47,132 bases of DNA from Chitinophagales bacterium (GTDB lineage: Bacteria > Bacteroidota > Bacteroidia > Chitinophagales > Chitinophagaceae). Below are positions 1 to 7,081 of the stretch, piece after piece. A model generated the notes under the pieces. The model did not search any database and had not been told where the DNA came from. It was given only the letters and a program-made list of their open reading frames with translations. The position numbers were made by a program, and so were the translations under genes. Positions within the stretch are counted from its first letter, which is position 1. Each line of letters begins with the position of its first letter. Where the stretch lies: NCBI GenBank assembly GCA_017303395.1, contig JAFLBN010000023.1, forward strand, positions 1-47,132, in the 5' to 3' direction.

Positions 1-175
1 TGAACGTAACGATAGATACTATGACCAGAAAACCCAACCCACGCGGCACCCATGGCACAAGGCTATCTACACTGTCGAAGACAATGTAAATGACATAGGC
101 CGTGATGGCTATGGGGCTGAGAATCAGCAGTCCCTGCAAAAACGAACGAACAAATATGGCGGCTAATCGGCGCAT
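1..175 (-). CDS. DUF502 family membrane protein (partial, N-terminal part)
   Basis: The reverse strand from an ATG at 173-175 reads MRRLAAIFVRSFLQGLLILS and continues with a hydrophobic helix ending near VFDSVDSLVPW, then a second hydrophobic start at the window edge. This basic N-terminus, the GLL..SPIAITAYV helix and the following D-S-x-V segment are typical of DUF502 inner-membrane proteins, whose biochemical role is unknown. Only about 58 residues are inside the window; the C-terminus lies beyond base 1. A perfect TAnnTTTG -7 box lies on the same strand at 192-199, 16 nt upstream, which supports this start. The family call is from memory of the family pattern and rests on a short fragment. 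Confidence 0.7.
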   Translation of the reverse strand, partial: MRRLAAIFVRSFLQGLLILSPIAITAYVIYIVFDSVDSLVPWVPRGLGFLVIVSIVTF

Positions 176-191
176 CTTAATTATGACAGGG

Positions 192-199
192 CAAAGGTA
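192..199 (-). promoter_or_regulatory. Bacteroidota -7 box for the DUF502 gene
   Basis: On the minus strand the bases read TACCTTTG, an exact match to the Bacteroidota sigma factor -7 consensus TAnnTTTG, 16 nt upstream of the DUF502 ATG. No clear -33 TTG element is visible. Confidence 0.5.
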
Positions 200-270
200 C
201 AAGATTGCAACAGGTAAAACTATATTTGCTAAATTGTAAATCTGTTAAACGTAAGCGATACAGCCCGTAT

Positions 271-1392
271 ATGAGAAAAGCCCTGTTGTATGCCATCTGC
301 CTGTTTGCACTACCGTTTATTGCATCGGCACAAAACAAAGCGTGGGATGGCTTTGGCATAGAGAGCTACTACATAGCAGGCAAGGCTTTCAGGCATTCTA
401 AAAAAATGAAGGCCGATTTCCCCGAAATGTCTCCCGCCTACGAGCTGAACTTTGTACAACAAACCTACGGAAAGGCTTCGTGGCATCAGCGCCGCAGGTA
501 TCCTATTGTAGGGCTTAGCATTGCTTATACGGTATATGATAAGGACGTGATTTATGGCAGGGCTTTCAGCATCAACCCCAATATCCGCATACCCATTATA
601 ACTGGGAAAAAACTTGAGTGGTCTGTAAGGGCAGGCTTTGGCGTGGGTTATATTACCAAAGTGTATAGCCGCTACCCCGATTGGGATACGCTGAACACTG
701 CCATGAGCAGCCACATGAACAATTATTCTTATTTTACTACAGACCTTCGCTATCGCGTTAATCAGCATCTGGATATACTGGCAGGAGCCAACTTTACCCA
801 TATCTCTAATGCTGCATTGCGTCAGCCCAATTTGGGGATTAATAAATATGGCGCACATATAGGTGTCAGGTACTCGCCTGTCGGCAACAATCCAGATAGG
901 ATAATGCGCAAAGAAGCGCCATTGAAAAACAGATGGCTGGGACAGGTGAGGCTGAGTATGGCTGGCAAAGAAGCCAGTGCGCCAGATGGGCCTATGTACC
1001 CGCTCTATCTGGCATCTGCATTTGCCAGCAAGCGCTATTGGGGCAAAAATAAACTGATGCTGGGGCTGGACTATGAGTATCATACCGACATATACATGTT
1101 CCTGAAAAACAATGAAATAATGCCCGGAAAAGAAAAACAAAACTCGTGGAAAAGCAGTGTGTTTGTAGGTAATGAGTTTTTGCTGGGCAGGATAGGTGTG
1201 ATGTTTCAAGTAGGCTATTACCTGAAAAAAGATGCTCTTACACAAACAAAACTATACCAGAAGTTGGGGGGCAATGTGTATATACTGCAACAGGAAAAAG
1301 GCATTTTGAAAGAGCTGACTGTACATGCTTACCTGAAAACCCATACCGCCGAAGCAGAACTGGCAGAGGTAGGTATTGGTGCGGCTTTTTGA
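271..1392 (+). CDS. PagL-like lipid A 3-O-deacylase (acyloxyacyl hydrolase family)
   Basis: Predicted outer-membrane enzyme of 373 residues that would remove an ester-linked acyl chain from lipid A. The ATG at 271 was chosen because it begins a clean signal peptide (MRKALLYAICLFALPFIASA, cleavage near SAQ); the frame is open further upstream only from a TTG at 205. The middle of the protein carries THISNAALRQPNLGIN, with H177 and S179 matching the His-x-Ser catalytic motif of PagL, inside a region of alternating residues expected for a beta-barrel. The C-terminal half is longer than in proteobacterial PagL and has further barrel-like strands. It stands 44 nt before another secreted-protein gene. 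Family membership is fairly sure; activity on this organism's lipid A is inferred. Confidence 0.75.
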   Translation: MRKALLYAICLFALPFIASAQNKAWDGFGIESYYIAGKAFRHSKKMKADFPEMSPAYELNFVQQTYGKASWHQRRRYPIVGLSIAYTVYDKDVIYGRAFSINPNIRIPIITGKKLEWSVRAGFGVGYITKVYSRYPDWDTLNTAMSSHMNNYSYFTTDLRYRVNQHLDILAGANFTHISNAALRQPNLGINKYGAHIGVRYSPVGNNPDRIMRKEAPLKNRWLGQVRLSMAGKEASAPDGPMYPLYLASAFASKRYWGKNKLMLGLDYEYHTDIYMFLKNNEIMPGKEKQNSWKSSVFVGNEFLLGRIGVMFQVGYYLKKDALTQTKLYQKLGGNVYILQQEKGILKELTVHAYLKTHTAEAELAEVGIGAAF

Positions 1393-1436
1393 CGGTTGTA
1401 TGATACTTCGGTGCTTACACATCGTATCTTTATATC

Positions 1437-2270
1437 ATGTTTCGCCTTTCCATACTCCTGATTGTACTGCTGCCATTCCTTGCATCTGCGCAGCAGGAGC
1501 AGCATCAGCTACAGGTTATAAAAAATTGGGATACGGCATATTGCTATTACTATGAGCTGGGCGAGAAAATTCAGAACCTGTACTTTGCCTACGACAAAGG
1601 TTATGAGCCCAAATACAATTTCAAAGATGTAATGTATAAAACGCCTTCGGGTGATAGAATTATCTATGTAACCGCCAAAATCATTTCCTCTCCCAAAATC
1701 AAAAAACTGACCCGCTACTACAATATAGAGTTCGAAGGGCTTGATACATCGCTCAACATAGGTTACCACCCTTTTACTATTGAATATTTCAACGAAAGTA
1801 TTGTCAGGTATGGCATTATCCGCAATAATGCATTGGATAAAGATGCCGTTTACAACCTGATAAGCCATTGGCGGAAGAAATCCAACATCATTACAGACGA
1901 AGAATTTGCTGAAAGCAGCAGTTGCAACTATAACAGCAGCCCCTATAGTGTAGATGCTTATGCAGACAGCTCTTACGTGCAGGTTCGTGGCGATGAGGTG
2001 TATATTCAAAACAACCTGTTTGCCCGCTACAGCAGCAATAAAATGACTTATGCCACACCCGGGGCATCAATGGAAGACATGTTTTTCTATTTTACCACAC
2101 CCGGCGGTATACGCTTTGGAGAGGTTAGGCTGATTGCTTACTATCCATACATATACATATCATCTCCATATCTGAAAGAGCCCCTGAGGGCATACATCCC
2201 CGTGCGCGAAGAAAAGCGCCTCATAATGACCTGCGCCAAAATATTGAACATCTGCCTGCAGCAGCAATAG
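1437..2270 (+). CDS. secreted protein of unknown function
   Basis: 277 residues beginning with a typical signal peptide (MFRLSILLIVLLPFLASAQ). I do not recognise a family. The mature part is rich in Tyr, Ser and Ile, with many short alternating stretches that suggest a beta-rich fold, and has few cysteines (CYYYELGEK near the start, SSSCNYNSS in the middle, and MTCAKILNICLQQQ at the C-terminus). A TATCTTTA box ends only 4 nt before the ATG, so the transcript may be leaderless. It follows the PagL-like gene on the same strand with a 44-nt gap and precedes lutB; whether it shares a transcript with either is open. Confidence 0.7.
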   Translation: MFRLSILLIVLLPFLASAQQEQHQLQVIKNWDTAYCYYYELGEKIQNLYFAYDKGYEPKYNFKDVMYKTPSGDRIIYVTAKIISSPKIKKLTRYYNIEFEGLDTSLNIGYHPFTIEYFNESIVRYGIIRNNALDKDAVYNLISHWRKKSNIITDEEFAESSSCNYNSSPYSVDAYADSSYVQVRGDEVYIQNNLFARYSSNKMTYATPGASMEDMFFYFTTPGGIRFGEVRLIAYYPYIYISSPYLKEPLRAYIPVREEKRLIMTCAKILNICLQQQ

Positions 2271-2309
2271 TATGTTTAAGCAATAAATACGCCTTTGCTG
2301 TGTTTTTAT

Positions 2310-2317
2310 TAAGTTTG
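2310..2317 (+). promoter_or_regulatory. -7 box upstream of lutB
   Basis: TAAGTTTG, an exact TAnnTTTG match, ends 10 nt before the lutB ATG. This implies a very short 5' untranslated leader. Confidence 0.45.
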
Positions 2318-2327
2318 TGGATACGTT

Positions 2328-3701
2328 ATGAGTGGTACCATTACAGAGTTTTTAGCTAAGAGCAAGGTAAAAGCCGGCGATTTGGAACACAAGCGCAAGC
2401 TTAGTTTCAATATTCAGAAATATGCCGAAACAGTAGTGAAAGGTAAACTGCAGTTTGCCGACCTGGAACTTGCGCGCAAAAAAGCGAAAAACATCAAATG
2501 GAAAACCATTGAGAATCTGGATAGTTATCTGGAACAATTCGAGAAAAATTTCACAGCGCGAGGTGGCAAAGTAATATGGGCAGAAGATGCGAATGAAGCA
2601 TTGCAAGCTGTATTGCAGATATGTCAGGAGAAGAATACGAAACAGGTAGTGAAATCAAAATCGATGGTGACAGAAGAAATTCACCTGAACGATTTTCTTG
2701 CAAAACATAATATTGAATCTGTAGAAACAGATCTTGGCGAATACATTCAACAATTGGATGGCGAAGCTCCATACCACATTGTTACACCTGCCATGCACAA
2801 GAGCAAGGAAGATGTTGCAAAACTGTTTCATGAAAAGCTGGGTGTAGAACCAAACCTTAGTCCTACAGAGCTGACACAGATTGCCCGCCGCAACCTGCGA
2901 GAAAAATATATTACTTCTGAAGTAGGTGTAACGGGTGGCAACTTTCTGATAGCAGATACAGGTGCTGTATGTGTTACCGAAAACGAAGGCAACGGCAGGC
3001 TTTCTACTGCGTTTCCTAAAACACATATTGCTATTGTTGGCATCGAGAAAATAATACCATCGATGAGCGACCTTGCGTTGTACTGGCCACTACTGGCTAC
3101 TTATGGTACAGGGCAGAACGTAACGGTATATAATACCATCTTCACCGGTGGTCGCCAACCAGGCGAAAACGACGGCCCTGAAGAAATGTATGTGATCCTG
3201 TTGGACAATGGGCGTACTAATCTGCTACGCAAAGAAGTACGCGAAAGCATGTACTGCATACGTTGTGGTTCTTGTCTTAATGCTTGTCCGGTTTATAAAA
3301 ATATTGGTGGCCACGCCTATGGTACTACCTATAGCGGGCCTATAGGTTCTGTGATATCTCCGCACCTGAAAGATGTGGCAGAGTTCAAGCATCTTAGTTA
3401 TGCATCGAGCCTTTGCGGCAACTGTACAGAGGTCTGCCCGCTGAAAATAAACATCCACGAAATGCTGTTGGAAAACCGCCACATTGCAGCAAGCGAAGGG
3501 CTGAATGGTTTTACAGAAAATGCAGGATGGAAAATGTGGAAACTTGCTATGCTGAACCGCTCGCTGATGAATAGTGCAGGGGCAGGCATTAAAGGCAATG
3601 TTGTCAACAAGCTCTTCAGCAAATCGTGGGCAGATGGCAGGGGCGATGTACACTTTGCACAGAAATCATTCAACCAGCTTTGGAAAGAGCAGCATAAATA
3701 A
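2328..3701 (+). CDS. lutB: LutB-type lactate utilization iron-sulfur protein
   Basis: 457 residues, the normal length for LutB/YkgF. Residues about 70-290 form the LUD domain (includes VGVTGGNFLIADTGAVCVTE). Two ferredoxin-like cysteine sets follow: CIRCGSCLNACP near residue 310 and CGNCTEVCP near 363, each suited to bind a [4Fe-4S] cluster. In the Lut system LutA, LutB and LutC together oxidise L-lactate to pyruvate in the cytoplasm and pass electrons onward. Here neither lutA nor lutC is adjacent: the upstream gene is an unrelated secreted protein and the downstream gene is polysaccharide-deacetylase-like. The partners must be elsewhere, or the protein works in another electron-transfer reaction. 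Confidence 0.9.
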   Translation: MSGTITEFLAKSKVKAGDLEHKRKLSFNIQKYAETVVKGKLQFADLELARKKAKNIKWKTIENLDSYLEQFEKNFTARGGKVIWAEDANEALQAVLQICQEKNTKQVVKSKSMVTEEIHLNDFLAKHNIESVETDLGEYIQQLDGEAPYHIVTPAMHKSKEDVAKLFHEKLGVEPNLSPTELTQIARRNLREKYITSEVGVTGGNFLIADTGAVCVTENEGNGRLSTAFPKTHIAIVGIEKIIPSMSDLALYWPLLATYGTGQNVTVYNTIFTGGRQPGENDGPEEMYVILLDNGRTNLLRKEVRESMYCIRCGSCLNACPVYKNIGGHAYGTTYSGPIGSVISPHLKDVAEFKHLSYASSLCGNCTEVCPLKINIHEMLLENRHIAASEGLNGFTENAGWKMWKLAMLNRSLMNSAGAGIKGNVVNKLFSKSWADGRGDVHFAQKSFNQLWKEQHK

Positions 3702-3716
3702 TTTTATGCATTGCCT

Positions 3717-5012
3717 ATGAGCAATCCCGTAGTTATATACAGCCCGCAATCCAGCACACGCCTGCTGTATATACTCAACTGGGTATTCAATATCCGTATG
3801 GGTATAGAATACAAGCTCACACATCAACGAGAAGAAAAAGTACATCTTGCATACGGAGAAAAAATAGCGGGTGCTATATATATTCCTGATGCACAATTGC
3901 TCCGGCAAAAAGGCATCAACCAACATACTATAAATACAGGTAATTGGAACAATACACCAACGCTGTATGCAGATGCAAATGGCGATATACAGTTCGATAT
4001 TTTTTCGGCGATATTTTTTCTTATTACCCGCTACGAAGAATACTATAGTTATACTCCGGATAAACATGAGCGTTATCCGCACACAGATAGTATACTTTAT
4101 AAAAACAATTGGCTGGAACGCCCAATTGTTGATGAATGGATAGAAGCACTGCGCAGATTGTTGAATGAAAAATGCGGTTTCGACATCAATTCAAAATCGT
4201 TCTCTTTTCTCCCTACATACGATATTGATATTGCATGGTCTTATAAACACAAAGGCATTGTGCGCAATGCAGGCGGCTTGTTGAAAGACATTTCGAATCT
4301 GAAACTTAGTGCCGTTGCCAAACGCTTGTCGGTTAATATCATCAATGGAGAAGATCCTTACTTCGCGTTTCCATTTATGTATTCGCTGCACAACCTGTAC
4401 AAATACAAACCGATGTTTTTTGTACTTGCTGCGTTGAAGACCGATACATACGATAAGAACATAAACCCCAACCATAAAGCCATGCAAAAACTCATTCGCA
4501 GTTTTGCAGAGCAGGGTACGGTGGGTATACACCCGTCATACAACAGTGGTAAGAACAATCAGCTTTTCAAAGATGAGAAAGCGGTGCTGGAAAAAACTAT
4601 CGATAAAAGCATCGACATTTCGCGACAGCATTTTATCAGATTATTTCTACCACATACTTACAGACAACTTATTGCAGATGGTATTACCGATGATTACAGC
4701 ATGGGTTACGGCACACATATAGGTTTCCGTGCGGGTACAGGTAGTTCTTTCTATTGGTACGATATTGAAAATGAAAAACAGACGAACTTAAAAATTCATC
4801 CTTTCTGTTTTATGGATTCTACTGCGCATTACGATATGAAGCTAAGTGCCGCAGAAGCATTCACTCGCCTGGAAAAAATGGAGCTGTTTCTACGCGGCAC
4901 CAACAGCAGGTTGATAACCGTATTCCACAATTTTTCTTTGGGAACCGATAAGGAATGGAATGGATGGCGCGAACTATACGCTAAATATCTGGAGCGACAC
5001 AGCCTTGTCTGA
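3717..5012 (+). CDS. polysaccharide deacetylase-like protein (Bacteroidota cytoplasmic type)
   Basis: 431 residues from the ATG at 3717; the frame also has a TTG two codons earlier, judged less likely. No signal peptide. The N-terminal 130 residues (including FLITRYEEYYSY) look like the domain that precedes NodB-like folds in many Bacteroidota proteins. The deacetylase-like half has TYDIDIAW (equivalent of the TFDD metal motif), VGIHPSYNSGKNN (the His motif position) and GFRAGTGSSFYWYD. The classic second His of the H-x3/4-H motif and the R-x-P motif are not visible, so catalysis is uncertain. It starts 15 nt after lutB, so the two may be cotranscribed. Its stop codon directly abuts that of the convergent L,D-transpeptidase gene. 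Confidence 0.65.
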   Translation: MSNPVVIYSPQSSTRLLYILNWVFNIRMGIEYKLTHQREEKVHLAYGEKIAGAIYIPDAQLLRQKGINQHTINTGNWNNTPTLYADANGDIQFDIFSAIFFLITRYEEYYSYTPDKHERYPHTDSILYKNNWLERPIVDEWIEALRRLLNEKCGFDINSKSFSFLPTYDIDIAWSYKHKGIVRNAGGLLKDISNLKLSAVAKRLSVNIINGEDPYFAFPFMYSLHNLYKYKPMFFVLAALKTDTYDKNINPNHKAMQKLIRSFAEQGTVGIHPSYNSGKNNQLFKDEKAVLEKTIDKSIDISRQHFIRLFLPHTYRQLIADGITDDYSMGYGTHIGFRAGTGSSFYWYDIENEKQTNLKIHPFCFMDSTAHYDMKLSAAEAFTRLEKMELFLRGTNSRLITVFHNFSLGTDKEWNGWRELYAKYLERHSLV

Positions 5013-5738
5013 TTATTTTTTAATAAACACGCGGGTGCCTACATTGACCCATTTAAACAGGTCATCTACATCTGCATTTTTTAGTGCAATGCAACCGTCT
5101 GTCCACCCGATGCCCATTTCTATCATATCATCACCTCGTGGCCATATGCCGTGTATGCCTACATCGCCACCTATACGTGCATCTTTCGGAATTTTCCCTG
5201 CTTCTTTCAGTTTCTTGAAGGCTTCCTGATTTTTTTCATTCGGATAGTTCAGCAGCATGAACTTGTTGTACTTGCTGCTGTTACGCTTGTCTGCAATTTT
5301 GTACCAGCCTTCGGGCGTGCACCTGTCGCCTTCCATACACTTATTCATTTGCGGCTGCGGACCAAATACCGCTTTGTACCCACGTATCAGTTTTTTCTTA
5401 TAATAAACGTGAACGCTGTAGCTGCTCTTATTAATCAGTAGCCATATAGAATCTCTGATAATAGTATCCGGATTGATTGCCACTTTTACACCAACTGCAG
5501 ACATGGCTTTTGAAATGACAATCGTTTCGGTAACACGGATAGAGCGTTGTGTATATTGAACTTCACGGATAGTATTACCCTTTTCATCCACATACTCTTT
5601 TGTTACTTTCAGGTTGGTAGGCCTGTCATAGTCTTTTATCTGCTGCACTTGTGCAGTACTCGCTATTGGCATCAATCCAATAAAAAGCAATAACAGAAAA
5701 CTTTGCAAAGGGTAAACGCAATGGGGTATGTTTTTCAT
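5013..5738 (-). CDS. L,D-transpeptidase (YkuD domain)
   Basis: 241 residues with an N-terminal export signal (hydrophobic LLLLFIGLMPIASTA, cleavage near STAQ). The YkuD catalytic signature is complete: HGIWPRGDD with H196 and GWTDGCIALKN with nucleophile C216. Such enzymes make 3-3 peptidoglycan cross-links or attach proteins to peptidoglycan in the periplasm; some members of this short type instead act as carboxypeptidases. A stretch PQPQMNKCMEGDRCTPEGWYK precedes the core, as is usual for the family. The gene converges on the polysaccharide-deacetylase-like gene with no base between their stop codons. The start at 5736-5738 gives the best signal peptide. Confidence 0.88.
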   Translation of the reverse strand: MKNIPHCVYPLQSFLLLLFIGLMPIASTAQVQQIKDYDRPTNLKVTKEYVDEKGNTIREVQYTQRSIRVTETIVISKAMSAVGVKVAINPDTIIRDSIWLLINKSSYSVHVYYKKKLIRGYKAVFGPQPQMNKCMEGDRCTPEGWYKIADKRNSSKYNKFMLLNYPNEKNQEAFKKLKEAGKIPKDARIGGDVGIHGIWPRGDDMIEMGIGWTDGCIALKNADVDDLFKWVNVGTRVFIKK

Positions 5739-5804
5739 CTCTCAATACACTGTTAATAACACGATAACGACTCACTAATCTAACAAAAAATACGGACATT
5801 AAGA

Positions 5805-5812
5805 TATGTTTG
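5805..5812 (+). promoter_or_regulatory. -7 box upstream of mntR-like gene
   Basis: TATGTTTG matches TAnnTTTG exactly, 13 nt before the ATG. A second, weaker box TAACTTTC lies at 5814-5821, only 4 nt before the ATG. Confidence 0.4.
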
Positions 5813-5825
5813 CTAACTTTCGGTC

Positions 5826-6485
5826 ATGCTTGCGCTTACGTACACAGAGGAAAATTATCTGAAAGCCATTTACAGTATTCAGCACAATAACACCAGTGGA
5901 GAAGTATCTGTAAATGAGATTGCAGATAAAATGCAAACCCGCCCGGCAACTGTTACAGATATGCTGCGCAAGCTTTCTGAAAAGGAATTGATACACTACG
6001 AGAAGTACAAAAAAATTCAACTCTCGGATACAGGTAGCAAAGCTGCTCTTTCTATACTAAGAAAACACAGATTGTGGGAGTCTTTCCTGCACGATAAACT
6101 GAACTTTTCCTGGGATGAAGTGCATGAGGTGGCAGAGCAACTGGAACATATACAATCTACAAAACTGACTGAGCGCCTTGACGAATTTCTGGGATTTCCT
6201 GAATACGACCCACATGGAGACCCTATTCCCAAATCGAACGGCGATATTCCTGTATCGCGAGCTAGTTTGCTGAGCGAAAGAAATGTAGGTGATGTATGTA
6301 AAATAGTAGCTGTAAAAGATACTACAAGTGCATTCCTGCAACAACTGGAACGCTTTAAGCTAAAAATAGGCAGCCGCATTACCATTACAGAAATAATGCC
6401 TTTTGATAAAAGCATATTGGTAAGTGCAGACGGCAGTAGTTTTCAACTCTCAGAAAAGATAGCTGCTAACCTGCTGGTTTTATAG
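5826..6485 (+). CDS. mntR: MntR/DtxR-family metal-dependent transcriptional regulator
   Basis: 219 residues. Residues 1-65 form a winged helix-turn-helix (YTEENYLKAIY, then VNEIADKMQTRPATVTDMLRKL), residues 65-140 the metal-binding and dimerisation domain (GSKAALSILRKHRLWESFL, HEVAEQLEHIQS, LGFPEYDPHGDPIP), and residues 150-219 an SH3/FeoA-like C-terminal domain. Family members sense Mn2+ or Fe2+ and repress metal-uptake genes. The segment FPEYDPHGDPIP is a hallmark of the family. No transporter gene is adjacent, so its target is not shown here. The last 20 nt overlap the 3' end of the convergent DUF2480 gene. The metal specificity is not decided by the sequence. Confidence 0.88.
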   Translation: MLALTYTEENYLKAIYSIQHNNTSGEVSVNEIADKMQTRPATVTDMLRKLSEKELIHYEKYKKIQLSDTGSKAALSILRKHRLWESFLHDKLNFSWDEVHEVAEQLEHIQSTKLTERLDEFLGFPEYDPHGDPIPKSNGDIPVSRASLLSERNVGDVCKIVAVKDTTSAFLQQLERFKLKIGSRITITEIMPFDKSILVSADGSSFQLSEKIAANLLVL

Positions 6486-7011
6486 CAGGCTTTTTGTACA
6501 CAGGTACTGTAGAGCATGGTTCTCCGTACATCAGCGATTTTACAACCGGGCGCAGCTTTTCTGTAACTGCTACATAGGCCGCATCCGGTACATGTATATC
6601 TCCACAACCTTTTATTACCACGCGCTTATCGTCGTATTCTGCGATGTTGATATTATTTATGGTATTCAAGAGGAAATGTTTTTTCATCTCATCTGCTGTG
6701 CCGAAATATACTGCATTTGCTAGTGGCTGCAGGAAAGATGCTGCCAACATATATGCCCATACAGGTACTATTGCATCTGCACTGCATATTACTGCCACGT
6801 ATTTATTTTCATACTGGCTCCAATCGTGTTCTGGTAATGCTGCACGATAGTCCTTCTCGCGCAATATCATTTCGCGAAACAAAAATGGCTTGATATCAAA
6901 TATGGCTATCTCTTCGTCTTTCAACAAAAAAGCTGCAAGGTCCAATGTTATTATACCACTCTCTGCTACCTTATTTCTTATTGGTTCCATATATGATGCA
7001 AAATTACTCAT
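6466..7011 (-). CDS. DUF2480 family protein
   Basis: 181 residues. The pattern IRNKVAESGIITLDLAAFL, then FREMILREKDYRAALPEHDW, then YVAVICSADAIVPVWAYML, with a C-terminal VIKGCGDIHVPDAAYVAVTE is that of DUF2480, a small soluble protein family almost confined to Bacteroidota and without known function. A start at the internal ATG at 6988-6990 (MEPIRNKV) is equally reasonable and would give 174 residues. It converges on the MntR-like gene with a 20-nt overlap of coding sequence, and lies 70 nt downstream of ppiD, separated from it by a strong terminator hairpin. Confidence 0.8.
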   Translation of the reverse strand: MSNFASYMEPIRNKVAESGIITLDLAAFLLKDEEIAIFDIKPFLFREMILREKDYRAALPEHDWSQYENKYVAVICSADAIVPVWAYMLAASFLQPLANAVYFGTADEMKKHFLLNTINNINIAEYDDKRVVIKGCGDIHVPDAAYVAVTEKLRPVVKSLMYGEPCSTVPVYKKPAIKPAG

Positions 7012-7026
7012 AATGCTTGTGAAGAA

Positions 7027-7058
7027 AAAAAGCCTGCGGTTAGTACCGCAGGCTTTTT
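7027..7058 (-). terminator. rho-independent terminator of ppiD
   Basis: A perfect 13-bp stem (7027-7039 with 7046-7058, core AAGCCTGCGG) and a 6-nt loop, followed on the minus strand by a run of T. It sits 24 nt after the ppiD stop codon. Confidence 0.9.
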
Positions 7059-7081
7059 ACTGATATGCCGTTAGATGAATC

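Noticed and set aside
310-1245. 311-codon open frame on the minus strand
   Set aside because: It is the antisense shadow of the PagL-like gene, which has a signal peptide and family motifs; the shadow has neither.
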